A DNA stretch of 64,000 nucleotides from Wenjunlia tyrosinilytica (lineage in GTDB: Bacteria; Actinomycetota; Actinomycetes; Streptomycetales; Streptomycetaceae). The notes below the pieces were generated by a model. That model worked only from the letters and a program-made list of their open reading frames with translations, did not search any database and was not told where the DNA came from. Where the stretch lies: contig NZ_BMMS01000026.1 in NCBI RefSeq assembly GCF_014646055.1, positions 62,001 to 126,000 on the forward strand. The letters are read 5' to 3'. This document shows positions 46,545-54,671 of the stretch, piece by piece (position 1 is the stretch's first letter; every line of letters begins with the position of its first letter). The position numbers were made by a program, and so were the translations under genes.

Positions 46545-47537
46545 GGGGACATGGGCAAGGCCGGCGTGGGAGGTGTCCGAGGCACCGGGGCCGGTGACCT
46601 GGGCGAGGAGGTCGTCCAGATGGCGCCGGGCCGGCTCCGGACCGGGGCCTGCCCCTGTGGCGGGACCGAGCGCCGCCTCGGTACGGGTCCACACCTCGAC
46701 CAGGTGCCGACCGGTCTCCACGGCGGCGACCGGATCCTCCATCAGCCACCATGACGACGCCGCCCGGACGAGGTCCTGGTGCACGCGCGGGTCGCCCTGC
46801 TGGAGGCGGATCCTGGCCAGATGGAGGCAGGTCGCGGCGGCGAACTGGTGGTCGCCCCTCAAGTGCGAGACGTAGGAGCGCAGTTCGAGGAGGTTGAGGA
46901 CGTACTCGTGCTCGGCTCCATGGGCCTGGCTCGTCCGGGCGACGAGGTGGGAGACGAGCGAGGCGGCGAAGTCCAGGCGTCCGTTGGCGACGGCCTCGTT
47001 GACGCGGGCGACCGGCTGGAGGAGCTCGTCGGGAATGGACGCCGTCCGGCGGGGCGGGCGACCGTTCGCCGGGTCCGCGGAGACCGGCTCCGCATGGCTG
47101 GGTCCGATGGGCGCCGCAGGCGGTTCGGGTGCGGGCGCCGGTGCGGGCCCCGGTGCCGGTGGCGGGCTCGAGGTGTCGGGCGGCGGGTTGACGGCGTGGC
47201 GCGGCGCGGGCCGCACTGCCGGCAGGGGGATGTGCTCCAGGAGCCGACTGGAGCCGTCCGGGGCGACCTCGATACGCGTGGTGGATCCCTCTCTTCCGTC
47301 GTGCACCGCGGCCTCGACCGGAGCATTCCTCTCGATCGCACGGCGGTGCAGTGTGTTCAATACCGCGTCCTCCAGTGATTCCCCTTCGTCCGGGCGCAGC
47401 GGAGTTCCGTCAAGGGTGCTCCTGCCGTCGGCGGTGATGAGAACCTGTGCGTCGCTGCGCTGTTCGGGACCGATCGACGACTCGTCGGTCGGCTGGGAAT
47501 CGCTGCGGCGTTCTCGTTTTCTGCGCATGGTGTTCAC
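46539..47537 (-). CDS. T4SS-locus hypothetical protein with TPR-like C-terminus
   Basis: A 332-residue protein of no recognised family. An arginine-rich start is followed by a small globular part (VLITADGRSTLDGTPL to LLEHIP, about residues 30-115), a Pro/Ala-rich linker (about 118-170), and a helical C-terminal part with TPR-like pairs (FAASLVSHLVARTSQAHG, YVLNLLELRSYVSHLRGDHQFAA, HLARIRLQQGD). No signal peptide. The GTG at 47537 follows GAAGGAATCCCG and overlaps the stop of the lipoprotein gene (GTGA). It is the last of three coupled genes that diverge from the type IV secretion-like operon, so a cytoplasmic accessory role is likely. Confidence 0.7.
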   Translation of the reverse strand: MNTMRRKRERRSDSQPTDESSIGPEQRSDAQVLITADGRSTLDGTPLRPDEGESLEDAVLNTLHRRAIERNAPVEAAVHDGREGSTTRIEVAPDGSSRLLEHIPLPAVRPAPRHAVNPPPDTSSPPPAPGPAPAPAPEPPAAPIGPSHAEPVSADPANGRPPRRTASIPDELLQPVARVNEAVANGRLDFAASLVSHLVARTSQAHGAEHEYVLNLLELRSYVSHLRGDHQFAAATCLHLARIRLQQGDPRVHQDLVRAASSWWLMEDPVAAVETGRHLVEVWTRTEAALGPATGAGPGPEPARRHLDDLLAQVTGPGASDTSHAGLAHVPS

Positions 47538-48157
47538 CGGGATTCCTTCGTGGGTGGCTGGGCGGCGAAGATGGAATCGACTCGGGAAATGCGCCACGGG
47601 CCCTTGGCGCCGGAGCGGTCCAGGCGTACCTGGGCCGTCAGCCGCGGCCCGTCGCCCTTCCACCCGTCGCGGCCCGTCACGATTCCCTTGACGGAGATTT
47701 CGCGGTAAGCGGTCGTGGGCGTGTCGGGTGCCTCGAGTTCGTCGCCCAAGCGGGCCCTCGCCGTTGTCCAGGCCCGGTGCCGGGCCCAGGTGTTCCACTC
47801 GAGCCCGGGCCCGGAGGCGGAACGGTACCGCCGCTCCCTCGCCGCCAGGGCCCTCGTCAGGTAGCGGGTCGCGCGCAGGACGGCGTCATGGGGACCGGCG
47901 TCGTACGCGGTGTCGTGGCCGAAGGCCACCCGGGCCCAGGCCAGGGCCACACGCGAGGGGTCGGAGGTGTCCACGCGCGGCGGTGGGGCCACGGGGGAGT
48001 CCGGGCCCAGCGGTGTGCCCTTCGGCGCCGGGACCTTGGCGGACACGGCGGGGCTCTTGTACGGGGCGGGCCTGGACGGGGCGCCCACGGAGCCGCATCC
48101 GGCAACGAGGGCGCAGGCGGCCACGGCCGCCGCGGTGATGGTCATCGGCTTGCGCAT
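47534..48157 (-). CDS. T4SS-locus lipoprotein
   Basis: A 207-residue exported protein. The lipobox is ALVAGCGS after a 20-residue signal peptide, so it is anchored to the outer face of the membrane. A Pro/Ala-rich spacer leads to an about 120-residue domain (PSRVALAWARVAFGHDT to WRISRVDSIFA). This pattern of an N-terminal helix and curved sheet ending in a WRISR strand resembles NTF2-like domains, which also form VirB8. The ATG at 48157 is preceded by GGGAG within the end of the wall hydrolase gene. Confidence 0.72.
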   Translation of the reverse strand: MRKPMTITAAAVAACALVAGCGSVGAPSRPAPYKSPAVSAKVPAPKGTPLGPDSPVAPPPRVDTSDPSRVALAWARVAFGHDTAYDAGPHDAVLRATRYLTRALAARERRYRSASGPGLEWNTWARHRAWTTARARLGDELEAPDTPTTAYREISVKGIVTGRDGWKGDGPRLTAQVRLDRSGAKGPWRISRVDSIFAAQPPTKESR

Positions 48158-48159
48158 GG

Positions 48160-49314
48160 TCACTCCACTCCCAGCCAGGGGGCCGGATCCACGTACTGGC
48201 CGTCGGCGCGCACCTCGAAGTGCAGATGGGGGCCGGTGGACAGGCCGGTCGTGCCCACGGCGCCCACGACCGTTCCGGCGCTCACGCGCTCGCCCTGGCG
48301 TACCTTCAGCGCGGACATGTGGTTGTAGGTGGTCTCGATGTGCCGGCCGTCGATCGTTCCGTGGTCGATCACCACACGGTTGCCGTAGGCGTCGTTCCAC
48401 CCGGCGGAGACGACCGTGCCCTCCCGGGCGGCCAGGACCGAGGAGCCCTCGACGGCCCCGAAGTCGGTCCCGGTGTGCAGCTTGAGCTTCCCGGTGACAG
48501 GGTGCACACGGTTGCCGAAGGGAGAGGTCACCTGGGGATGGCCGGGCAGCGGGATGGCCATCTTCTTCCCCTTGGGCACCTCACCGTGCCCTTGGTCCAC
48601 GGCCTCGTACTTGGCGATCAGCGAATGGATGCGGGCCACGTACCCGGTGGTCTCCGGGTAGGACGGCATACCCCCGGCCTCGAGGATGGCGCCGGGTCCC
48701 GCGTTGTACGCCGCCAGCGTCAGATCCAGGGGCCGACCGGTGGCCTTGCCCGAGGCCAGATAGCCGCCGACCTGGTCGGCGAGCGCGCAGTCGTAGCGCG
48801 CCTGCGCCATGATCGCGTCGCCCGGATCGAAGGGCGAGGCCCGGCCGTTGCCGTCGTCGTCCCGGCCCCAGGTCTGCCACGTACCGGGCATGAACTGCGA
48901 GATGCCCTGGGCCCCGACCGGCGAGACCGCCTTGGGATTCCATCCCGACTCCTGCTCGATCTGGGCGGCGATGACGGCCGGGCCCACCAGCGCGCAGGTC
49001 GAACCCGCCTTGAGCACCCAGGGGACATGCTGCGTCGGCACCTCGGTGGTGTTCAGCGGCGCCCCGCCCCCGTTCAGGGAGAAGTTGGCGCTCTTGTTGA
49101 CGCCGCCCCCACCGCCCCCGGAGCCGCCGAAGAGACCACCGAAAATCCCTCCGAGAACGCTGCCCAGGATGCCGCCCCCGAAAATGCTGCCGAAAACGGC
49201 TCCGGCGGCCACCAGGGCGCACAGGATCAGCGCCAGGGGCGCCAGGAATATCGCGAGCGCGCATCCCCCTCCCGCCCACAGTGCCATGTTCGCCTTTCCC
49301 TCGTCCGCGCTCAT
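48160..49314 (-). CDS. Bifunctional wall hydrolase: lytic transglycosylase plus M23 peptidase
   Basis: A 384-residue membrane-anchored enzyme. A helix at about residues 10-45 (LAIFLAPLALILCALVAAG) is followed by a Gly-rich linker. A goose-type/SLT lytic transglycosylase domain spans about 90-235, with catalytic Glu in QIEQESGWNP and GISQFMPGTW, LAAYNAGPGA. An M23 metallopeptidase domain spans about 255-384, with HTGTDFGA and GPHLHFEV zinc ligands. Combined muramidase/peptidase proteins are the VirB1-type component that opens peptidoglycan in Gram-positive T4SS. ATG 49314 follows AGGGGTGGGG. Confidence 0.88.
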   Translation of the reverse strand: MSADEGKANMALWAGGGCALAIFLAPLALILCALVAAGAVFGSIFGGGILGSVLGGIFGGLFGGSGGGGGGVNKSANFSLNGGGAPLNTTEVPTQHVPWVLKAGSTCALVGPAVIAAQIEQESGWNPKAVSPVGAQGISQFMPGTWQTWGRDDDGNGRASPFDPGDAIMAQARYDCALADQVGGYLASGKATGRPLDLTLAAYNAGPGAILEAGGMPSYPETTGYVARIHSLIAKYEAVDQGHGEVPKGKKMAIPLPGHPQVTSPFGNRVHPVTGKLKLHTGTDFGAVEGSSVLAAREGTVVSAGWNDAYGNRVVIDHGTIDGRHIETTYNHMSALKVRQGERVSAGTVVGAVGTTGLSTGPHLHFEVRADGQYVDPAPWLGVE

Positions 49315-49519
49315 GCGCGCACCCCACCCCTCTTCGTGAAGTCTTGTCGGAGGCCATTCCTGAAGGGCCCTGAGAAATCGGGTCCGGACGGTTGAACCCT
49401 TTCCGGCGCGATTGCCGTAGTGACTCTCCGACGGACCAACCGACTCGGCCACACACACGGGCCGGATCGGCCGAAGAGTTCAATCCGCCGCTGTGTCAGC
49501 AGGGTGAGAAGGAGGGCAG

Positions 49520-50173
49520 ATGCGCCTGAACGTGCAGTCGACGCCGCATGTCGGCGCGGAGATCTGGGTGCGTGGCCCCGTGGCGCCGCGTCCCCCGGTA
49601 CCGGACACGGTGCGGCCGGGTCGGCCGACCCCGCAGGTCACCTCGCTGTCCGCGGCAACGGCGGCCGAGTCGGCGCCCGTCGCGCCGGACGAACGGGTGG
49701 AGCCGGTCGCGCCGGTCGCATCGGTCGCACCGAAGTCCGATGGCATCGCCGTGAGTTGGGTCACTGCCCACGGGGGCGCCGGGGCGAGCACACTCGCCGC
49801 GGCGCTCGGCGGGGCGGACCTGGGAGGCCGTTGGCCCGATGTGGCCCGCGGGGAGCCCGCCCGAGTGGTGCTGGTCGCCCGCACCCATGCCGCCGGCATG
49901 GAGGCGGCGTCCCGCCTGCTCGGGGACCTGCGCACCGGCAGGACGCCCGCGGGTCTCGACCTGCTGGCACTGGCCCTGGTCGCGGACGCCCCGGGACGGC
50001 TGCCCCGGCAACTGGCCCGCCGCATCAAGGTGCTGCGCTCCGCGGCGCGCGTCCACACCGTCCCCTGGATTCCCTCCTGGCGGCTGGGCGGGAGCGTCGG
50101 CAGCCTGCCCCGCGAAGTCGCCGCCCTGGCCGCGCTGGTGGGAACCGGCACCGACGACCCCGAAGGGGCCTGA
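49520..50173 (+). CDS. DUF6668-type ParA-like protein
   Basis: A 217-residue protein. A 70-residue Pro/Val-rich leader is followed by a Rossmann-like part starting VSWVTAHGGAGASTLAAALGG, a deviant P-loop in which the usual GKS/T lysine is replaced by GAS. VVLVARTHAAGMEAASRLLGD and LLALALVADAPGRLPRQLARR follow. The fold resembles ParA/MinD ATPases but without the canonical lysine. It is first in the plus-strand type IV secretion-like operon; AAGGAGGGCAG gives a strong ribosome site. A positioning or scaffold role is plausible. Confidence 0.72.
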   Translation: MRLNVQSTPHVGAEIWVRGPVAPRPPVPDTVRPGRPTPQVTSLSAATAAESAPVAPDERVEPVAPVASVAPKSDGIAVSWVTAHGGAGASTLAAALGGADLGGRWPDVARGEPARVVLVARTHAAGMEAASRLLGDLRTGRTPAGLDLLALALVADAPGRLPRQLARRIKVLRSAARVHTVPWIPSWRLGGSVGSLPREVAALAALVGTGTDDPEGA

Positions 50174-50454
50174 TGTCCTCCGCACCGTTCACCCAAGTCC
50201 CGCTGGCCGCCGCCGGAGACGGCGCCTTCGACCCCGGCGCCGACGCCAACACCCTGCTCGACCTGCTGGCGTGGCTCGCCACGGCAGCGGGGGTGGCCGG
50301 AGTGCTCACCGTGGGCACGCTCATGACCCTCGCGCTGCGCAGGGGCGAAGGAGCCGAAAACCTCAAACAGTTCGGTTTCGTCCTGGGCGCCTGCGTCCTC
50401 GCGGCCACGGCCGGCCCCCTCGTCACCGCGCTGGGCACTTTGAAGATCGCCTGA
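50173..50454 (+). CDS. Small two-helix membrane protein, VirB2-like (copy 1)
   Basis: A 93-residue protein. A short polar N-terminus is followed by two hydrophobic helices (about 33-55 and 66-90) separated by the basic turn LALRRGEGAENLKQ. Size, topology and position before the VirB6-like gene fit a VirB2/TrbC-type pilin or channel subunit. It is a paralogue of the next gene: both contain TAAGVAGVL, LRRGE and VLAATAGPLV or VLVATAGPLV. The ATG overlaps the DUF6668 stop. Confidence 0.75.
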   Translation: MSSAPFTQVPLAAAGDGAFDPGADANTLLDLLAWLATAAGVAGVLTVGTLMTLALRRGEGAENLKQFGFVLGACVLAATAGPLVTALGTLKIA

Positions 50455-50494
50455 CCGACCGCCCCTTGATCAACCACACCTCATGGAGATCCCG

Positions 50495-50761
50495 ATGAAG
50501 CTCACGTCCTACCTGGCCGCGCCCAACCCGAAGCCCGCCGCGCCGCCGGAGCTCAGCAGCAAGGTCGACATCGTCCTCAACTTCGCCGCCTGGGTCGGCA
50601 CGGCCGCCGGAGTGGCCGGTGTGCTGGTCACCGGCGCCATGATGGCGGTCTCGCTGCGCCGGGGCGAGAGCTCCGAGCACGCCAGCCGCCTGGGCGTGGT
50701 GCTGTGCGGCTGCGTCCTCGTGGCCACCGCCGGACCCCTGGTCAACTTCGTCTTCAACTGA
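50495..50761 (+). CDS. Small two-helix membrane protein, VirB2-like (copy 2)
   Basis: An 88-residue paralogue of the preceding protein, with the same two helices, the same LRRGE turn, and CVLVATAGPLVNFVFN at the end. The ATG at 50495 is preceded by GGAG six bases upstream; an ATG at 50483 lacks a ribosome site. The pair probably arose by tandem duplication and could form a mixed fibre or ring. Confidence 0.75.
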   Translation: MKLTSYLAAPNPKPAAPPELSSKVDIVLNFAAWVGTAAGVAGVLVTGAMMAVSLRRGESSEHASRLGVVLCGCVLVATAGPLVNFVFN

Positions 50762-50792
50762 CCGCCGACGCCTCAAGGAAGGGGTAGCAGCA

Positions 50793-51590
50793 GTGTCCAG
50801 GCGCAGCAAAGAGACCGGCGAGTGGCACAAGCCGTTCTGGCGACAGCGTGGCTGGATGGTCTCGGCCGTGTTCCTCGCCGTGGTCGCCGCCTTCGCCGCC
50901 GTGTCGCTCGTCGTCGGCGGGGGCGGGAAGGCCGAGGCGGGGAGCAAGGACGCGGCCGCCGGGGACCGGGGTGCGAAGCGCGCCAACGGCGCCGCCCGAA
51001 CTCCCTCGGCCGCTCCGGCCGGAACCGACGCGGGGCGCGACGAGCCCAGACCGGCCGGGTGCAGCACCGACGACAGCGACAAGGCCGTGCCGCAGGGCCC
51101 TCCGAAGGACCTGCGGTGGAAGAAGATCGGCACCTCGAGCGTGCCCACGTCGAAGGCCGCGGGCCCCCTCACCGTCGAGGGTCCCCTGTGGTCGTGCTTC
51201 GCCCGCACCCCCATGGGGGCGGTGCTGGCCGCGCATGTCATCCCCGCCCACATGAGCGGCGACGACTGGAAGGAAGTGACGGAGCATCAGGTACTCGCGG
51301 GCCCGTCCCGTGACGCCTTCGTCGCGCACCGCTCCGATGTGACTGCGAGCACCGCGCCGCCGCAGCAGGGCCCGGCGACCTATGCGGGGTTCTCGGTGCT
51401 GTCCTGGTCACCGGACCGCGCGACCGTTCAACTGCTGGTCAGGGGCCCGCAGGGCGGGTACGGGGCGACCTCGGTGTCGCTGCGCTGGAGCGGCGGCGAC
51501 TGGAAGGTCGCGCCCGCGGCCGACGGTTCGCTGCACTCGCCCTTCGCCCCCGCCTCGGGCACCAACGGCTTTGTGACATGGGGGGTCTGA
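50793..51590 (+). CDS. One-pass membrane protein, VirB8-like candidate
   Basis: A 265-residue protein with a 20-residue cytoplasmic start, one helix (about 22-42, MVSAVFLAVVAAFAAVSLVV), a charged Ala-rich linker to about 90, and an about 165-residue extracytoplasmic domain (DLRWKKIGTSSVPTS to NGFVTWGV). This topology is that of VirB8/TcpC proteins, but no sequence identity could be claimed. The GTG at 50793 has AGGAAGGGG upstream. It lies between the VirB2-like pair and the VirB6-like gene. Confidence 0.7.
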   Translation: MSRRSKETGEWHKPFWRQRGWMVSAVFLAVVAAFAAVSLVVGGGGKAEAGSKDAAAGDRGAKRANGAARTPSAAPAGTDAGRDEPRPAGCSTDDSDKAVPQGPPKDLRWKKIGTSSVPTSKAAGPLTVEGPLWSCFARTPMGAVLAAHVIPAHMSGDDWKEVTEHQVLAGPSRDAFVAHRSDVTASTAPPQQGPATYAGFSVLSWSPDRATVQLLVRGPQGGYGATSVSLRWSGGDWKVAPAADGSLHSPFAPASGTNGFVTWGV

Positions 51591-51591
51591 C

Positions 51592-52773
51592 ATGGCTGAC
51601 ACGGGTGACGTCCTCGGAGACGGCGGCGGCAGTTCCCTGTTCGACGGCATCGGCGGCATCTTCGACTTCCTGTCGGACCCCGTCGGGTTCATCATCACCG
51701 GCATCGCCAAGGCCATCCTCGCGGCGGCGATCGATGTGATGGGCGAGCTGACCAAGCTCGTTCCCACGGACGCCACCGGCGAGGCGACCCGGGCCATCAG
51801 CGGTCAGACCGAATGGGTGGTGGTGTACACCGCGGTGGCCTCACTGCTCGTGGCCGCGATCCGGGTGGCCCTGGACCGGCGCGGGCAGCCCGCCCGGCAG
51901 GCACTGATGGGCATCCTGCGGGTGGTGCTGGTGGCCGGTGGCACCACCACGGTGGTGGGAGCGGCGAGCAGGCTCTCCGACAACTTCGCCGACCATCTGT
52001 TCCACGCGGGTGCCACGGCGCAGCTGAAAAGCATCTCCAGCGGCGGGGGGGCCGGTAAGGGCTTCCTGCTGCTCGTCCTGGCGCTCCTTCTGCTGCTGTC
52101 GGCGATCATCCAGGTCATCGTGATGTACATCCGCCTGGGTGTGCTGGTGATCCTCATCGGCACCCTGCCGATGGCGGCCGCGGCGTCGATGACCGGCTGG
52201 GGCGGCGGCTGGTGGAAGCGCCACATCGGCTGGATGACCGCGTGGCTGCTGTACAAACCGGCCGCCGCCCTGATCATCTACTCCGGTTCGGTGATGACGG
52301 CGTCCGGTGGAAAGCTGGGCCAGAACATCGCCGGAATCGGTGTGCTGTTCCTGGCGGTCTTCGCCCTCCCCGCCCTGCTGAGGCTGGTGGTCCCGGCCAC
52401 GGCGGCGCTCGGCGAGGCGTCGGGCGGCCAGATCATGCTGAACGGGGCCAGTTCGGCGGCATCGTCCCTCTCCGGGACGGGAGGCCAGGGCGGCAACAGC
52501 GGTGGCTCCGGCTCACAGCCCACCGGAAGTGTTTCCGCGATGCCTTCCGGATCCCCGTCCAACGGCGCGGCGGGCCTCGGCGGCGGCGGAGGCAAGGGAT
52601 CGGGTGGAGGCGCGGCCTCCGGTGCCGCGAAGAGCGGAGGCACCACGGCCGCCGCAGCGGCGGCGGGCCCGGCGGCGGTCGCCGCGATGGCGGTCAAGAC
52701 CTTCGCCCACATGGCCAACGCGGCCACCTCGACGGTGTCGGACAACGACGGCAGCAGAGGCCACAACGAGTAG
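51592..52773 (+). CDS. VirB6/TrbL-like polytopic membrane protein
   Basis: A 393-residue membrane protein. An amphipathic start (FDGIGGIFDFLSDPVGFIITGIAKAIL) is followed by about six helices to residue 285, including the long hydrophobic GKGFLLLVLALLLLLSAIIQVIVMYIRLGVLVILIGTLP and MTGWGGGWWKRHIGWMTAWLLYKP. The WMTAWLLYKP motif region is typical of TrbL/VirB6 and Gram-positive TraG-type channel proteins. The final 110 residues are Gly/Ser/Ala-rich and disordered. It would form the inner membrane channel. Confidence 0.8.
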   Translation: MADTGDVLGDGGGSSLFDGIGGIFDFLSDPVGFIITGIAKAILAAAIDVMGELTKLVPTDATGEATRAISGQTEWVVVYTAVASLLVAAIRVALDRRGQPARQALMGILRVVLVAGGTTTVVGAASRLSDNFADHLFHAGATAQLKSISSGGGAGKGFLLLVLALLLLLSAIIQVIVMYIRLGVLVILIGTLPMAAAASMTGWGGGWWKRHIGWMTAWLLYKPAAALIIYSGSVMTASGGKLGQNIAGIGVLFLAVFALPALLRLVVPATAALGEASGGQIMLNGASSAASSLSGTGGQGGNSGGSGSQPTGSVSAMPSGSPSNGAAGLGGGGGKGSGGGAASGAAKSGGTTAAAAAAGPAAVAAMAVKTFAHMANAATSTVSDNDGSRGHNE

Positions 52774-53180
52774 CCGGCCGCTCGGCGACGGTCGCCCACC
52801 GCGGATCGCGGGGCGCGAGGCGTCGGCGACCGCCGGCCACGGACGGACTCCCGATCCGGATGCGATGGGGCGACCCGCGGATGGCTGCCGCTCACCGGTA
52901 GGTGACCGATGAGCCCCGACCGGCGGTCATGAACCGCCGGTCGGGGGCCACCACGGACCACCGTCCAACGGTCGTCGGCACCCGACGGCGTTGACGGACT
53001 CCCCGGCAGCGGACGACTCCCGCCGCAGGCCGCCGACAGCGATCGCGGACGCCCGGTCGGCAGTCGCCAACCGCTGATCGGGGGCCGTCGGGCAGAGGAC
53101 TCACCCGTCGCCCGTAGCAGGCCGACGATCACAACCGACTGATCAACAACCAACACTCACCCAGAGAAGGGAACATCGCC
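52774..53180. other. Long gap in the T4SS-like operon
   Basis: About 407 bases without a supported gene separate the VirB6-like and SCO6880-type genes. It contains a strong hairpin (52914-52946) and many CGGTCGG-rich imperfect repeats. A second promoter for the ATPase part of the cluster is possible. Confidence 0.45.
52914..52946. terminator. Hairpin within the T4SS-like locus
   Basis: A perfect 14-bp stem (CCCCGACCGGCGGT with its complement) with the loop CATGA. It could terminate or attenuate transcription after the VirB6-like gene and set the stoichiometry between membrane proteins and ATPases. Confidence 0.6.
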
Positions 53181-54671
53181 GTGTCCATCGACGTCGTGGC
53201 GCGCCCCACGTACGGGAATTGGCGCAGGCCCAGGCGGGCCGGGCTGGGGGCCCTGGGGCTCACCGGCACCCTTGTGGCCTTCGGCGGGCTCGTTGTGGTG
53301 CTCATGCTGTCGCTCATCTCCCTGCTCACCGCGCTCATCGCGCTCATCCCCCTGGCGCTGTTCCTCGTTCCACTCGCCCTGCGCAGCCAGGACGGGCGCA
53401 ATGTGTACCAGCTCGTCGCCGTGCGCATCGGGTGGTTCCGGCGCAAGGCCAAGGGCTCGCACACCTATGTCTCCGGCCCCCTCTCCCGACGTCGCGAGGG
53501 GCGGTTCCGGCCGCCGGGGCTGCTGACCCGCGTGACCATGCACGAGGGAAAGGACGCCTACGACCGGCCGTTCGGGGTGCTGCACCACCAGGGCAGCAAC
53601 CTCTACACCATCGTGCTGGGCTGCGAGCCCGACGGCGGTTCACTGGTCGACCCCGATCAGGTGGACGTGTGGGTCGCCGCCTGGGGGGCGTGGCTGGCCC
53701 GGCTGTCGCAGGAGCCCGGTCTGCGTGGCGCCACCGTCGTGGTGGAGACCGCTCCCGACGCGGGCACGCGACTGGCGAACGAGGTGCTGCCGAGGATCGT
53801 CCCCGACGCCCCCGCCGCCGCCCGCGCGGTGATGGAGGAGGTCGTCGAGAGCTACCCGGCCGCGTCCTCCGAGATGAAGACCTATATCGCGCTGACCTAC
53901 AGCATCGTGGGTGCCAAACGGGATCCCGAGGCGGTCATCACCGATCTGGCGATCCGCATCCCCGGCCTGCTCTCCGGCCTGGAGTCCGCGGGAGGCGGCG
54001 CGGCCCAGCCCCTGGCGGCCGAGCACATCGCCGAGATCGTTCGTGTCGCCTACGACCCGGCGGTGGCCTCCGACGTGCTCACCGTCCGCGCGGAGCACGG
54101 TGGCACCGGGCTGGAGTGGGAGGACGCCGGACCCGCGGCCTGCGTGGAGACGGTCCGCTCCTACCAGCACGACTCCGGGGTCTCCCGCACCTGGCTGCTG
54201 ACCCATGCCCCCCGCGGCACCGTCCGCTCCAATGTCCTGCACTCCCTGCTGGAGCCCGCCCAGGGCACCCTGCGCAAGCGGGTCGCCCTGCTCTACCGGC
54301 CCCTCGACCCCGCCACCTCCGCACGCATCGTCGAATCGGACCGCCGCGCCGCCCACTTCATGGCCTCCTCGGGCCGAGGGCTGGTCCAGGCGCGGGCCGT
54401 CTCCGAGATGCGCGCGGCGGAGCAGACCGCGGCGGAGGAGGCGGCCGGCGCCGGTCTCGTGGAGTTCTCACTGGTGCTGACCGTCACGGTGGACCGCGAG
54501 GACGAACTCGCCGACACCAACGCGGCCGTCCGCAACCTTCAGGCCTCCTCACGGCTGTCCATGCGTCCCGCGGACCGGATGCAGGCGGCGGCGTTCAGCC
54601 TGTCCCTGCCGACCGGGATCCTGCCGTGGGAGTACACGCTGATCCCGCGCGAGCTGCGGGAGGCGCTGTGA
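53181..54671 (+). CDS. SCO6880-family membrane protein (PrgI/VirB-like)
   Basis: A 496-residue protein of the family named after S. coelicolor SCO6880. Two adjacent N-terminal helices (about 20-62, ALGLTGTLVAFGGLVVVLM and LIALIPLALFLVPLAL) resemble the PrgI/VirB3 start of Gram-positive T4SS. A large cytoplasmic part follows (GVLHHQGSNLYTIVLGCEPDG, YPAASSEMKTYIALTYSIVG, MSMRPADRMQAAAFSLSLPTGILP). The latter ends as VirB4 N-terminal domains do. It was probably split from a VirB4-type ancestor. The stop overlaps the next GTG start. A GTG start follows GAGAAGGGAAC. Confidence 0.85.
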   Translation: MSIDVVARPTYGNWRRPRRAGLGALGLTGTLVAFGGLVVVLMLSLISLLTALIALIPLALFLVPLALRSQDGRNVYQLVAVRIGWFRRKAKGSHTYVSGPLSRRREGRFRPPGLLTRVTMHEGKDAYDRPFGVLHHQGSNLYTIVLGCEPDGGSLVDPDQVDVWVAAWGAWLARLSQEPGLRGATVVVETAPDAGTRLANEVLPRIVPDAPAAARAVMEEVVESYPAASSEMKTYIALTYSIVGAKRDPEAVITDLAIRIPGLLSGLESAGGGAAQPLAAEHIAEIVRVAYDPAVASDVLTVRAEHGGTGLEWEDAGPAACVETVRSYQHDSGVSRTWLLTHAPRGTVRSNVLHSLLEPAQGTLRKRVALLYRPLDPATSARIVESDRRAAHFMASSGRGLVQARAVSEMRAAEQTAAEEAAGAGLVEFSLVLTVTVDREDELADTNAAVRNLQASSRLSMRPADRMQAAAFSLSLPTGILPWEYTLIPRELREAL

